A stretch of 22,213 nucleotides of DNA from JAHHUH01 sp045123075 (GCA_045123075.1 JBGVIJ010000073.1:1-22213); one strand, 5' to 3'; positions 1 to 7,277 are shown, counted from the stretch's first letter. Notes: generated by a model from the sequence alone, not told the origin. Program-made: numbers and translations.

Positions 1-60
1 ACGTTTAGTTCTAGATTCTTCATCACGCACGCAGGCATCAATATAAAGCAAAGATTTCAA
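1..60 (-). CDS. Partial: N-terminus of flavodoxin-fold NAD(P)H-dependent oxidoreductase
   Basis: Only the first 20 codons are in the window; the gene continues past position 1. The translation begins MKSLLYIDACVR and continues DEESRTKR. This resembles the start of flavodoxin-like NAD(P)H oxidoreductases/quinone reductases, where the first beta strand is followed by a phosphate-binding loop containing 'ACVR..SRT'. The TTG at 58-60 is preferred as start because AGGAG (70-74) lies 9 nt upstream. The in-frame ATG at 67-69 directly abuts that site and is too close. A good sigma-A promoter and an inverted repeat lie just upstream (87-132). Family assignment from 20 residues is tentative. Confidence 0.5.
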   Translation of the reverse strand, partial: MKSLLYIDACVRDEESRTKR

Positions 61-103
61 GATAATCATCTCCTAAAAATGGTAGTAACTAAAAATCACC
101 TAC

Positions 104-132
104 ATTTTAGTTTCATCACTTCATCTTGTCAA
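104..132 (-). promoter_or_regulatory. Sigma-A promoter for the oxidoreductase gene, overlapped by an inverted repeat
   Basis: On the minus strand, TTGACA (127-132, perfect -35) is separated by 17 nt from TAAAAT (104-109, 5/6 match to -10). Predicted transcription start is near 97. An 8-bp inverted repeat, AACTAAAA (87-94) and TTTTAGTT (105-112) with a 10-nt spacer, covers the -10 and start region and is placed like a repressor operator. Confidence 0.7.
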
Positions 133-138
133 CCAAAA

Positions 139-594
139 TCAGTAACCTAAATATTCCAGGAAACCGTCCAAACCTTGCTTGATATCGTCATAAGTAATAT
201 CAAAATCGCCGGTGTACCAAGGGTCAGCAATGCTTTGTCCGTTTCTGCCTGCAAAGTCAAGGAGCAGGCTAACCTTATTATATTCATCCATACCAATGAT
301 GCGGTCGATATTACGCAAATTGTTCCTATCCATGGCAATAATATAATCGTAATTTTCGTAGTCACGTCTTGTCATTTGGCGAGCAGTCTTGCCTGCAACG
401 CTAATGCCAAACTGCGCCAGCTTCTTGCGTGTACCGTGATGAACAGGGTTACCAATCTCCTCACGACTTGTAGCCGCAGAAGCAATGTCAAACTGGAAAG
501 CAATCCCACGTTTTGCAACCATATCTTTCAGTAAAAACTCTGCCATGGGCGAGCGACAGATATTGCCGTGGCAAACCATTAACACTTTTATCAT
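139..594 (-). CDS. Low-molecular-weight protein-tyrosine phosphatase
   Basis: A 151-aa protein, the usual length of the LMW-PTP family, predicted to be cytosolic and to dephosphorylate phosphotyrosine (some family members act on phosphoarginine). The catalytic P-loop CX5R is at the N-terminus, as the family requires: VCHGNICRSP with nucleophile C8 and R14. The general-acid loop is present as DPWYTG with D124-P125. AAGGAG (602-607 region) lies 6 nt before the ATG. The gene starts only 12 nt after the stop of the HipS-like/HTH gene, so it may be read from the hip promoter. No hairpin terminator is seen between its end and the next promoter. Whether it works with the adjacent kinase is unknown; it may be an ordinary core gene at the island edge. 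Confidence 0.92.
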   Translation of the reverse strand: MIKVLMVCHGNICRSPMAEFLLKDMVAKRGIAFQFDIASAATSREEIGNPVHHGTRKKLAQFGISVAGKTARQMTRRDYENYDYIIAMDRNNLRNIDRIIGMDEYNKVSLLLDFAGRNGQSIADPWYTGDFDITYDDIKQGLDGFLEYLGY

Positions 595-606
595 AGGGAA
601 ACTCCT

Positions 607-1380
607 TTACGCTAAATTTCTAAATTCTTTTAATCTACGGTAGAAGGTTGCTCGACTTACGCCTAATCGTTTCAATGCTTCCGCCTCTGAAATTTTCTCA
701 TTGGTAAATAAATTAAATATCTCATCAGATTTAAGAATATCAATTTTAATACGTTGCCTACCGCGCGGGGCAACTTTTTTGTTTGCTAATTCCTTTTTAC
801 GTTTTGCTTCATATTCGCTACGATACAAAGTCATCAATAAATGATAAAACTGTTTGCGATTACTATCGTCAATCAAATAATTTTCTGTCTGAACATCATT
901 ACCAGAGCAAATCACATCAAGTACACGTTTACAATAGCTTAATGCTCTTTCCTCATAAGAAGGTTCATCAATGACAACGCAATGCTTCTCATCAGCTTCA
1001 GTAAAACGCTTTACATAAAACCTATCACCAATATAACGTGTATCAGTACGAATAAGCCATTCTAACTGATTATGATAATCTAAGCCAACTTCTGCAAGCA
1101 GCTCCCACAAGTCTTCCCTATTCTTGTTGGGAGAACGTTCACTTATAAAAACCGGAACCATATTTTCTCTAATGTACTCTTCTTTGCGAAGTTCCATCTT
1201 TAAACCAGGTATTCCTTGATATTCTGGGTACGTAAGCAAATCAATTACACTGTAGTTTGGAGTAAAAACATATCTGTAAGTTTCATCCTCACGTTCCGTA
1301 TAACTTATCTTGGAAACAACATATTCAATTCCATAATCATCACGCAGGCAAATAAGCCCCGTAGTTGTAACTTCTCTCAT
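607..1380 (-). CDS. HipS-like domain fused to C-terminal helix-turn-helix; probable partner/antitoxin of the HipA-like kinase
   Basis: A 257-aa protein translated by coupling to the kinase gene: its ATG (1378-1380) overlaps the kinase stop in an ATGA, with GAGG 8 nt upstream. Residues about 35-125 resemble the small N-terminal domain of HipA, which exists as separate HipS in HipBST systems, especially 'PVFISERSPNKNRED' followed by a helix and 'LEWLIRTDTRYIGD'. Residues about 205-252 look like a resolvase/Hin-type HTH: basic 'RGRQRIKID', then 'SEAEALKRLGVSRATFYRRL'. I infer that one protein both binds the kinase and represses the operon, combining HipB and HipS roles. The weak point is the HipS resemblance, made by eye; the HTH is clear. 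A stand-alone regulator is the alternative. Confidence 0.6.
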   Translation of the reverse strand: MREVTTTGLICLRDDYGIEYVVSKISYTEREDETYRYVFTPNYSVIDLLTYPEYQGIPGLKMELRKEEYIRENMVPVFISERSPNKNREDLWELLAEVGLDYHNQLEWLIRTDTRYIGDRFYVKRFTEADEKHCVVIDEPSYEERALSYCKRVLDVICSGNDVQTENYLIDDSNRKQFYHLLMTLYRSEYEAKRKKELANKKVAPRGRQRIKIDILKSDEIFNLFTNEKISEAEALKRLGVSRATFYRRLKEFRNLA

Positions 1381-2231
1381 TTTCTATTCCTCAATAAATC
1401 GTAAGACGCTTTTAAAATCTTTTCGTAGCGGTGCTTTAGCATATGTTTATAAAAAGCTTTACGCACGTCGCTAATTTCTACAGTTTCATCTATCAATCTA
1501 AAAATAATATCTAAATCTATTCTTTCAACTATCTTCTCTAATGCCAAATTACACTCTGGGAAAGCCAAACTATTTATAACTTCGTAATAAGAACTTTTAT
1601 TTCCATTCAATTTAACTTGCGAGGTTGGAAAGGTATATATTCTTTTATCCGTTTCTTCTTCCGATTGCATAACCAATAGCATTTCACATTCATCTATCAT
1701 TTTAGGATACAAGCAAGAACCATTGTCAAAAACAGGAGCTAAACGATACTTGTCATTACATTTGATAAATCCCCAGTTACCACCATGCCTATCAAAATTC
1801 CCAATCAGAGCATCAACAATAAACATTTTCCAAAACAAAGAAATAGTTTCATTTACATTGGTCAACTTAGAATTATCTCGAAGCATTTGCATAATGTCTT
1901 CATAAGTGTACTGATATAATTCTTTATCTTGGTCTAAAGTGCTTTCTCCAACATCATTAAAAGGAACGAAGTATTCACTATGACCTATGAAGTTCTTACA
2001 TGCAACTACTGGTTCACCATCATAACTTCCTAAAAAAGTTTCTTGCACTTCAAATCCAAGTAATCCAAAAATTCTTGAACCTAAATATTCTGAAACGTGA
2101 TTATATCTTTTGCCAAAAGCAGTTGCCTTTTGAAACTTAACCATATATTCGTCTTCGCCAATGATAACTCCAAGTTTACGTTCAGAACCACTGTAATAAA
2201 CATCACTACGCTTAAACATTGAAAAGTTCAT
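1377..2231 (-). CDS. HipA-like serine/threonine kinase (HipT/CtkA type), putative toxin
   Basis: A 284-aa compact HipA-fold kinase without the N-terminal HipA subdomain, closer in size to HipT or CtkA than to full HipA (about 440 aa). The catalytic loop is GNFDRHGGNWGF (144-155, with D147 as general base and N152). The metal-binding motif is VFDNG (D169). K32 in YMVKF fits the ATP-binding lysine. The preceding loop YYSGSERKLG contains S14-G15-S16, placed like the Gly-rich loop that HipT autophosphorylates. ATG 2229-2231 has AGGTG (2236-2240) 4 nt upstream. It is the first gene of a two- or three-gene operon. Unlike classical hipBA or hipBST, the kinase precedes its partner. Substrate is not deducible; known HipA/HipT enzymes phosphorylate aminoacyl-tRNA synthetases. 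Confidence 0.82.
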   Translation of the reverse strand: MNFSMFKRSDVYYSGSERKLGVIIGEDEYMVKFQKATAFGKRYNHVSEYLGSRIFGLLGFEVQETFLGSYDGEPVVACKNFIGHSEYFVPFNDVGESTLDQDKELYQYTYEDIMQMLRDNSKLTNVNETISLFWKMFIVDALIGNFDRHGGNWGFIKCNDKYRLAPVFDNGSCLYPKMIDECEMLLVMQSEEETDKRIYTFPTSQVKLNGNKSSYYEVINSLAFPECNLALEKIVERIDLDIIFRLIDETVEISDVRKAFYKHMLKHRYEKILKASYDLLRNRK

Positions 2232-2263
2232 AATACACCTGCTTTCTTCCTAGTTTTAAGAAA

Positions 2264-2292
2264 AGTTTATCACAAAAAGAGAAGAGTATCAA
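2264..2292 (-). promoter_or_regulatory. Probable promoter of the HipA-like operon
   Basis: On the minus strand, TTGATA (2287-2292) and TAAACT (2264-2269) are spaced 17 nt. The -35 box lies inside the downstream arm of the terminator hairpin of the preceding gene. Predicted start is near 2257, about 25 nt before the kinase ATG. Confidence 0.4.
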
Positions 2293-2316
2293 TAACCAAC
2301 TAGATTATTGATACTC
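2284..2316 (-). terminator. Hairpin terminator of the KAP NTPase gene
   Basis: A perfect 12-bp inverted repeat, GAGTATCAATAA (2284-2295) and TTATTGATACTC (2305-2316), with a 9-nt loop. It begins 8 nt past the NTPase stop and is followed on the minus strand by a T-rich stretch. The stem is AT-rich, so an operator for the hip operon is an alternative reading. Confidence 0.65.
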
Positions 2317-2323
2317 AAAGTTG

Positions 2324-4495
2324 TTACTTACATTTTTTCATTTCTTCTATTCTTTTCACAACATCATCGTCAGAAACTCTATGATTCCAATCAACGTCCC
2401 CCTCCTTGTATAGAACAAACGCAACAACTTGATGTAATTCTTCTTCAGATAAATCCCATATTATTCCATTTAAATAACAATTACAAAAAACTTTAATTGC
2501 TTTCTTATCATTAAAATACTTTTGATAATCATTTGTTACTTCCCAATTAACATACGTACTGCTTGTAATTTTATTTATTGATAGACATAATACTTTGAGC
2601 ATTCCTAAAGGTGATAGTAGCATTTCTTTAATAAATTCGTTGTACCCATTCTTATCAAAACAACTAAATAGATACGTTATTAATTTTGGTTCAGCAACTT
2701 CAAACAAACAATTTATGTTTTTTATCTCAATTATTTTTTGTATAAAATGTTTCTCTACATCTTCAAAATACTCTTCTGAAAAAATCTTTTTCCCACGTGC
2801 ATCTCCTTTCGCAGCTAATCTCCCATGTGCTAACTCTATAAAATTAATAAACTCTCCAACAACACTTATATTTTCAATATTACAGTTATCTATACATTCA
2901 TTAAGCAAAGCTACTTTATCAGCATCTTCTTCAAGTCTTAATAGTAAATCTTGCAATAAAAACAATGTTAAACCTATTGCAGAAACAGCTACCAATCCAT
3001 TTGTATTATTGCTCTTAAACAAATATGCATTTTCTAATAAAGACCGCACCAAAATTCCTACGCGTTTCTTATCTATGTCATTAATAGATGCATTTAACTC
3101 ATTAAGTAAATTTATTATTCCGTTTTTGGAATTAATTTCTTTAATATATTCATCTAATTCATATTTATTCATTAAATTAATAGCACAATTAAAGCGTTCT
3201 CTGGAAATAGCATCTTCTTTCAAATCTAATACAAAATATCTGTCAAAAACATTTTCATGTCCTATTCTTTTATTTTTTAACAGTTCAGGCACATTACAAT
3301 ATGAATATTGTCTATTTCTTGAAAAACTTGGAAATAACAATTTTATTAACTCATAATATTCTTGAGCTCTATTCTCATTAATGCTCTCCATTTTCGAAAG
3401 ATTTTTTCTCTCAATTTCCTCAGGCTTATTATTTACTAACAAAATAGCATTTTCCCAACTGCCAAAAATATTACTTTTATTTTCTTTAATCCACCTATAA
3501 AGTTCAGGAACTTTTATTTCTAAAACAGTAATAGCAACTAAATCAGCAAAATTTACTTCTTCTCCAATCAGCCTACATTTAAGCCTTAGAATATTGTTTA
3601 ATCTTTTTACATCTCTTATGTGCCTTATATATTTAGAAACACATTCCTTAAATACTAATTCCCAATAATATTTTTCATAAATAATATTACTATTAACTAC
3701 CATCTCATTTAAATATTCAAACAAAACATCCCATAAATACTTTTGTGATATTTGTGGAATCTCTATCGGAACTTGAATAATTTTTTCTAAATATTTCTCA
3801 CCATCATAATTTTGCACTTCATTTAAAGCTCTTACAACAACTTCTTTATCAAAAGATAAAACATGTATGGTATTGGGAAAATTAGCTACAGAAGTAATTA
3901 ATTTGAAAACTAATTTTATTTCGTCATTCGATAGCCTATCTATATCATCCATAATAATGATAATCTTCTTATTCTGTTTTTTTAGTATATCTATAACCTT
4001 ATCTTTTTGCTCTGTAAGATTACTGTCTTTACAACTCTCAAATACTTTAATTACACATGCCAAACATTTTTTTGCTATTCCCACATCAGTTCCACCTGTT
4101 ATAATAGCACCAATGTCCACAACACTATCAAGCATTCCCCCATATTTTCTTATTGCTTTACCTAATCCTCGTGCAACCTCATCTTTACTATTTTCAAATT
4201 TATTCGCTAACACTATAAAATATTGTTGTAGTAATTGACTAGGAGAAGAAAAATTCCAAGGATTGAAATATATAACTACAGGCTTATTACTTTTGGTGTT
4301 CAAATCTTTTTCAATTTCTTCACGTACCATATTTACTACAGAAGACTTACCACTTCCCCACTCCCCAAATAATCCAACACAAAAACTTTCGTCTATGTTA
4401 GCCTCTATAAGTGATTTCCCTAGCAACTTCGCAAAATTACTTCTATGCAACAAATCTTGCTCTTGGTTTTCAATCGGTGAATCTTTCAAATACAT
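2324..4495 (-). CDS. KAP-family P-loop NTPase
   Basis: A 723-aa ATPase of the KAP group (named after Kidins220/ARMS and PifA) of STAND-related P-loop NTPases. Walker A is GEWGSGKS (44-51), the family signature YFNPWNF is at 76-82, and Walker B is IIIIMDDIDRL (178-188, with D183/D184). Next come a sensor-like 'HVLSFDKEVVVRAL' and 'YLEKIIQVPIEIP' (235-247). Many KAP proteins carry transmembrane helices between Walker A and B. Here the insert (about 120-152) has only a short glycine-rich hydrophobic patch, so a soluble protein is likely. The C-terminal 400 residues are alpha-helical in appearance and not recognised. The start is supported by AAGGAGG (4505-4511), 9 nt before ATG. PifA of F plasmid, which excludes T7, is a KAP member, so an antiphage role is a reasonable inference. 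Confidence 0.85.
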   Translation of the reverse strand: MYLKDSPIENQEQDLLHRSNFAKLLGKSLIEANIDESFCVGLFGEWGSGKSSVVNMVREEIEKDLNTKSNKPVVIYFNPWNFSSPSQLLQQYFIVLANKFENSKDEVARGLGKAIRKYGGMLDSVVDIGAIITGGTDVGIAKKCLACVIKVFESCKDSNLTEQKDKVIDILKKQNKKIIIIMDDIDRLSNDEIKLVFKLITSVANFPNTIHVLSFDKEVVVRALNEVQNYDGEKYLEKIIQVPIEIPQISQKYLWDVLFEYLNEMVVNSNIIYEKYYWELVFKECVSKYIRHIRDVKRLNNILRLKCRLIGEEVNFADLVAITVLEIKVPELYRWIKENKSNIFGSWENAILLVNNKPEEIERKNLSKMESINENRAQEYYELIKLLFPSFSRNRQYSYCNVPELLKNKRIGHENVFDRYFVLDLKEDAISRERFNCAINLMNKYELDEYIKEINSKNGIINLLNELNASINDIDKKRVGILVRSLLENAYLFKSNNTNGLVAVSAIGLTLFLLQDLLLRLEEDADKVALLNECIDNCNIENISVVGEFINFIELAHGRLAAKGDARGKKIFSEEYFEDVEKHFIQKIIEIKNINCLFEVAEPKLITYLFSCFDKNGYNEFIKEMLLSPLGMLKVLCLSINKITSSTYVNWEVTNDYQKYFNDKKAIKVFCNCYLNGIIWDLSEEELHQVVAFVLYKEGDVDWNHRVSDDDVVKRIEEMKKCK

Positions 4496-4522
4496 AAACC
4501 ACTGCCTCCTTAATTAACAACC

Positions 4523-4551
4523 AATACACAAAGAGGACTTGCCAAAGCCAA
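4523..4551 (-). promoter_or_regulatory. Possible promoter of the KAP NTPase gene
   Basis: On the minus strand, TTGGCT (4546-4551) and TGTATT (4523-4528) are spaced 17 nt, each a 4/6 match. The -35 box sits in the loop and arm of the preceding terminator. The match is weak; read-through from the Fic gene is an alternative. Confidence 0.25.
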
Positions 4552-4560
4552 GTCCTCTTT
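4530..4560. terminator. Hairpin terminator between Fic and KAP NTPase genes
   Basis: A perfect 12-bp inverted repeat, AAAGAGGACTTG (4530-4541) and CAAGTCCTCTTT (4549-4560), with a 7-nt loop, 25 nt past the Fic stop. The T-run is stronger on the plus side, but both surrounding genes are on the minus strand, so its natural job is to end the Fic transcript. Confidence 0.7.
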
Positions 4561-4585
4561 TTATACATTTTTCAATGCACTATTC

Positions 4586-5689
4586 TTATTTCACTTCTAT
4601 CAACACTTCCCACTTACCAAAACGTTTACCATCTACACGACGAATAACACCACGTTCTTGAAGAGAAGCCATCACTCTTTTTATTGTCATAATAGATTTT
4701 CCAGTTTCTACAGTAAGTTTCTTTTGAGTAATTGAGGGTTCTTCTATTATCAAATTTAAAATAACTAATTCTTCTAAAGTGCATTCCAAAGTACCAAATT
4801 GATACTTTGGAACTTTAGAAATGATACTTTGGAAATCTTCTTCCTCATCTCTAAAGTCAAAGTCAATATGTGCATAACGATTTTTCAATTCGTAATCAGC
4901 ACCCAAAAGCAAGTTACTAAAAAACATTTCTAAGAACTTGGTTGTAGCATGAATACCTTTTTGCAAATCGTTATAGTTTGCACGCACTAAAGCATTTCTG
5001 AAAAACCAAGAGTGCTTCTTGAACGCTTCATTATCTACTTTCAAGCCAAAGGTTCTCATGTATTTAATAATGAACACAGCAGTTGCTCTGGTGTTACCTT
5101 CACCAAAAGGATGTATTTGCCAAATATCAGAAGTGAACTTAGCAAGATGCTTGATAGCTTCAACAAGAGATAATCCTTCATACGAAAAAGCTTTCTCTGT
5201 TTTAAAATCATAATCTAAAGTTTCTTGAAGGCTGTTCCAAGATGCGTAGATTACGGTTTCGCCATTAAGTACCCATTCATTTTTAGTGATGTTGTAATCA
5301 CGAAGCTTTCCTGCTTCTTTAAAAACGCCATCAAACAAACGGCGATGAATGCTCATCAATTCCGCAGGAGAAAACTGAAAAGTTTTTTCTCCAAGCAGTT
5401 GGGTAATTCTTGCAGAAACAATATCAGCTTCTCTGGTGGCTTTCTCAATAGCAGTACGTTTATCATGTTCTTTGTAATAGCCGTGAATGCGCTCTTGAAC
5501 TTCATCGATTGTAAGCTTACCTTCGATATGCTCTTTAGCAGTATCCAACAAGTATGCAGAAGTTTTTAAGCCGTCTACTTGTTGTAAACCAATAGCAATC
5601 TGCCAAGCTTCACTTTTTTCAGCTTGCCCAGGCTCACCTTGTCTGATATATTCTTCTAATTCTAACTGCCATCTTTTATCTTCAGACAT
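4586..5689 (-). CDS. Fic-domain protein with fused N-terminal VbhA-like segment and C-terminal winged HTH
   Basis: A 367-aa Fic protein; Fic enzymes usually AMPylate or otherwise NMPylate protein targets. The ATG at 5689 is chosen because AAGGAG (5697-5702) lies 7 nt upstream; the ATG 6 codons further up overlaps that region. Residues about 25-70 resemble antitoxin VbhA ('QQVDGLKTSAYLLDTAKEH', then 'GKLTIDEV'). The position of the inhibitory (S/T)xxxE(G/N) motif reads LQQVDG, so Ser is Leu and Glu is Asp. The Fic loop is HPFGEGNTR (193-201) followed by ATA: catalytic H193 is present, but G8 is Thr and the second Arg is Ala. Residues about 305-365 form a winged HTH. It follows the repeat/membrane protein by 32 nt and is probably co-transcribed with it. 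Confidence 0.85.
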   Translation of the reverse strand: MSEDKRWQLELEEYIRQGEPGQAEKSEAWQIAIGLQQVDGLKTSAYLLDTAKEHIEGKLTIDEVQERIHGYYKEHDKRTAIEKATREADIVSARITQLLGEKTFQFSPAELMSIHRRLFDGVFKEAGKLRDYNITKNEWVLNGETVIYASWNSLQETLDYDFKTEKAFSYEGLSLVEAIKHLAKFTSDIWQIHPFGEGNTRATAVFIIKYMRTFGLKVDNEAFKKHSWFFRNALVRANYNDLQKGIHATTKFLEMFFSNLLLGADYELKNRYAHIDFDFRDEEEDFQSIISKVPKYQFGTLECTLEELVILNLIIEEPSITQKKLTVETGKSIMTIKRVMASLQERGVIRRVDGKRFGKWEVLIEVK

Positions 5690-5721
5690 ACTCGTTCTCC
5701 TTACCACATATTACTATAAAA

Positions 5722-7215
5722 TCATTTTATATTTTTTATAGTATCTAATGTTATGGCCTTATCTTCTTTTATTTTTTCTATAACATATTTTTTTATATTT
5801 ATACCTTTTTCTTCACAATATTTTTCAAAAAGATTCAATCGTTGAATATTATCCAAATCTTTCAAAACATCATAATGCTCTATCAGGTAAACATCTAAAA
5901 GATTGGTATCTTCGTTCAAAATATCATATACCTTTTCCGGAGAAACATTCCAACTTTCAGCAAAAAATTTAACCACTTCTTCTACAAAAACGATATGTTC
6001 CCACTTTACCTCATTAGAAATTTTTTCTGCATTATTCTCAAGTTCTTCTTTAGTAATATAACCACTAAATTCACTACCATTTAACTCGTAAGTTACAGAG
6101 ATATAATTATTTGTTACATCACCCCAAACCAAAACATCTGTATTCACAGGAATTTCTATCTTAGCAGAACCACTTACAGCTTCCTCACTTAAAAAAGAAG
6201 GCACTATCATTTTATATATAGGAGCAGAACAATAATTTACAAACCCTGATACAAACTGTTGAAGAAACCATACCAGCACAGCACAAATAAACAACTTCCC
6301 TTTGATACCATATTTTTCAATATAGTTCCCTATTTTTTCTGCATAATTTGAAGACTTGATAACATCGATAAATTCATTTATTTGAATTTCACTGAAACTA
6401 TCTTCTTCCTCACTGCAAATAGCATCCAAATCCGCAAAATCATTTCCGTCATCGACAGCTAAACACAAATCTCTTATCAAATCAGGGTTTTCATACAACC
6501 GTGACATATAATCGCTTAAATCTGTAATACAACCTGTATTTGCAAGAATATCAGTCATTCGCAAATTATTAATATTATGATTTGCAAATATTTTAGCAAT
6601 TTGAGAAGCAGTATTAGTCATATATATGGTACTTTTAAATTTTTCTTCCCACATCATACTATCACGCATAGTATCTTTAAAAAGATTTTGCATAATTGAT
6701 TGATTTCTAGACAGTTCTGATAAAATATCATTTCTCAATAATTCCATATTCTGATTCATTCTCTGACTTTCTTTAAAAAATGTACTCAAAATAGGATTCT
6801 CATAAACAGAACGTACTGATTCAACAGCTATACTTAGCTCCTTCCATGCACCAATTCCCATCATTGACCTTTTAATTTCAGAGCAACATCTCATAGCCTC
6901 TGCTACACTAGCAGCACTATTAACCGTCATAGCATTTTGAATCACTTTTTGTATTCCATCTAGATTATGATTTGACTTCATAGCTTCAGCTACACTTAAT
7001 GCACTATTAAACCTCATAGCATTTTGAGCCGTATTACATATTCTGGGACCAACATCATAATTGTGCAAAGCTTCAGCTACACTTAATGCATTATTAAGTT
7101 GTACTCTTTCATCTTTCAAAAGTTCATATAGTGGATTTTCAAAAGATTTACGTGCATTCTCTGTTAATTTATTTAACATTGGTTCTTGATGTAACTTCCT
7201 TTCGTATTTCTCCAT
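5722..7215 (-). CDS. Unrecognised repeat-containing membrane protein with SH3-like and DUF3791-like regions
   Basis: A 497-aa protein I do not recognise as a whole. Residues 41-108 hold three copies of an N(N/S)A(L/A)SVAEA(L/M) motif at exactly 29-residue spacing (41, 70, 99). A second motif, [FY]ENPxL, occurs at about 25, 138 and 241. Residues about 145-300 are polar and helical. One hydrophobic helix at about 306-328 ('LFICAVLVWFLQQFVSGF') predicts a single-pass membrane protein. Residues about 352-392 resemble a bacterial SH3 domain (VNTDVLVWGDV, YISVTY, GYITKEEL). Residues about 408-472 ('VFVEEVVKFFAESWNVSPE', then 'VYLIEHYDVL') faintly resemble DUF3791, often found in toxin-antitoxin-like loci. 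The ribosome binding site is weak (AAGGG 11 nt upstream). It probably forms a bicistron with fic and has its own promoter. Confidence 0.75.
   Translation of the reverse strand: MEKYERKLHQEPMLNKLTENARKSFENPLYELLKDERVQLNNALSVAEALHNYDVGPRICNTAQNAMRFNSALSVAEAMKSNHNLDGIQKVIQNAMTVNSAASVAEAMRCCSEIKRSMMGIGAWKELSIAVESVRSVYENPILSTFFKESQRMNQNMELLRNDILSELSRNQSIMQNLFKDTMRDSMMWEEKFKSTIYMTNTASQIAKIFANHNINNLRMTDILANTGCITDLSDYMSRLYENPDLIRDLCLAVDDGNDFADLDAICSEEEDSFSEIQINEFIDVIKSSNYAEKIGNYIEKYGIKGKLFICAVLVWFLQQFVSGFVNYCSAPIYKMIVPSFLSEEAVSGSAKIEIPVNTDVLVWGDVTNNYISVTYELNGSEFSGYITKEELENNAEKISNEVKWEHIVFVEEVVKFFAESWNVSPEKVYDILNEDTNLLDVYLIEHYDVLKDLDNIQRLNLFEKYCEEKGINIKKYVIEKIKEDKAITLDTIKNIK
6834..7095 (-). repeat. 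Coding tandem repeat, 87-nt period
   Basis: Three copies, at 87-nt spacing, of a segment encoding N(N/S)A(L/A)SVAEA(L/M). On the plus strand it shows as repeated 'cagctacacttaatgca' followed by 'ttaa' and, in two copies, 'ctcatagcattttga'-like sequence. A degraded fourth unit may follow near residue 128. The repeats are in frame inside the membrane protein gene. Confidence 0.8.
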
Positions 7216-7268
7216 GCTCTAAAACACCCTTTTCAACAAATCTACTGCGCAACTTTTATTTTAAATTA

Positions 7269-7277
7269 AGTATATCA
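7269..7277 (-). promoter_or_regulatory. Extended -10 promoter for the membrane protein-fic bicistron
   Basis: On the minus strand the sequence reads TGATATACT, an extended -10 (TGn followed by TATACT, 7269-7274), about 54 nt before the ATG. There is no convincing -35, as is common with extended -10 promoters. The 118-nt gap after the methylase is the only sizable gap between the restriction operon and this pair. Confidence 0.45.

Noticed and set aside
607..1380. Considered as a resolvase/invertase because of the C-terminal HTH
   Set aside because: No serine-recombinase catalytic domain is present; only the HTH is similar.
2595..3356. Open frame of 253 codons on the plus strand
   Set aside because: Antisense to the KAP NTPase, which has complete Walker motifs and a strong ribosome binding site; the plus frame is Ser/Asn/Phe-rich and shows no domain.
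6834..7095. Regular repeats considered as a CRISPR array
   Set aside because: Spacing is 87 nt, the repeats keep reading frame and encode a repeated peptide, and spacers are also related; a coding repeat fits better.
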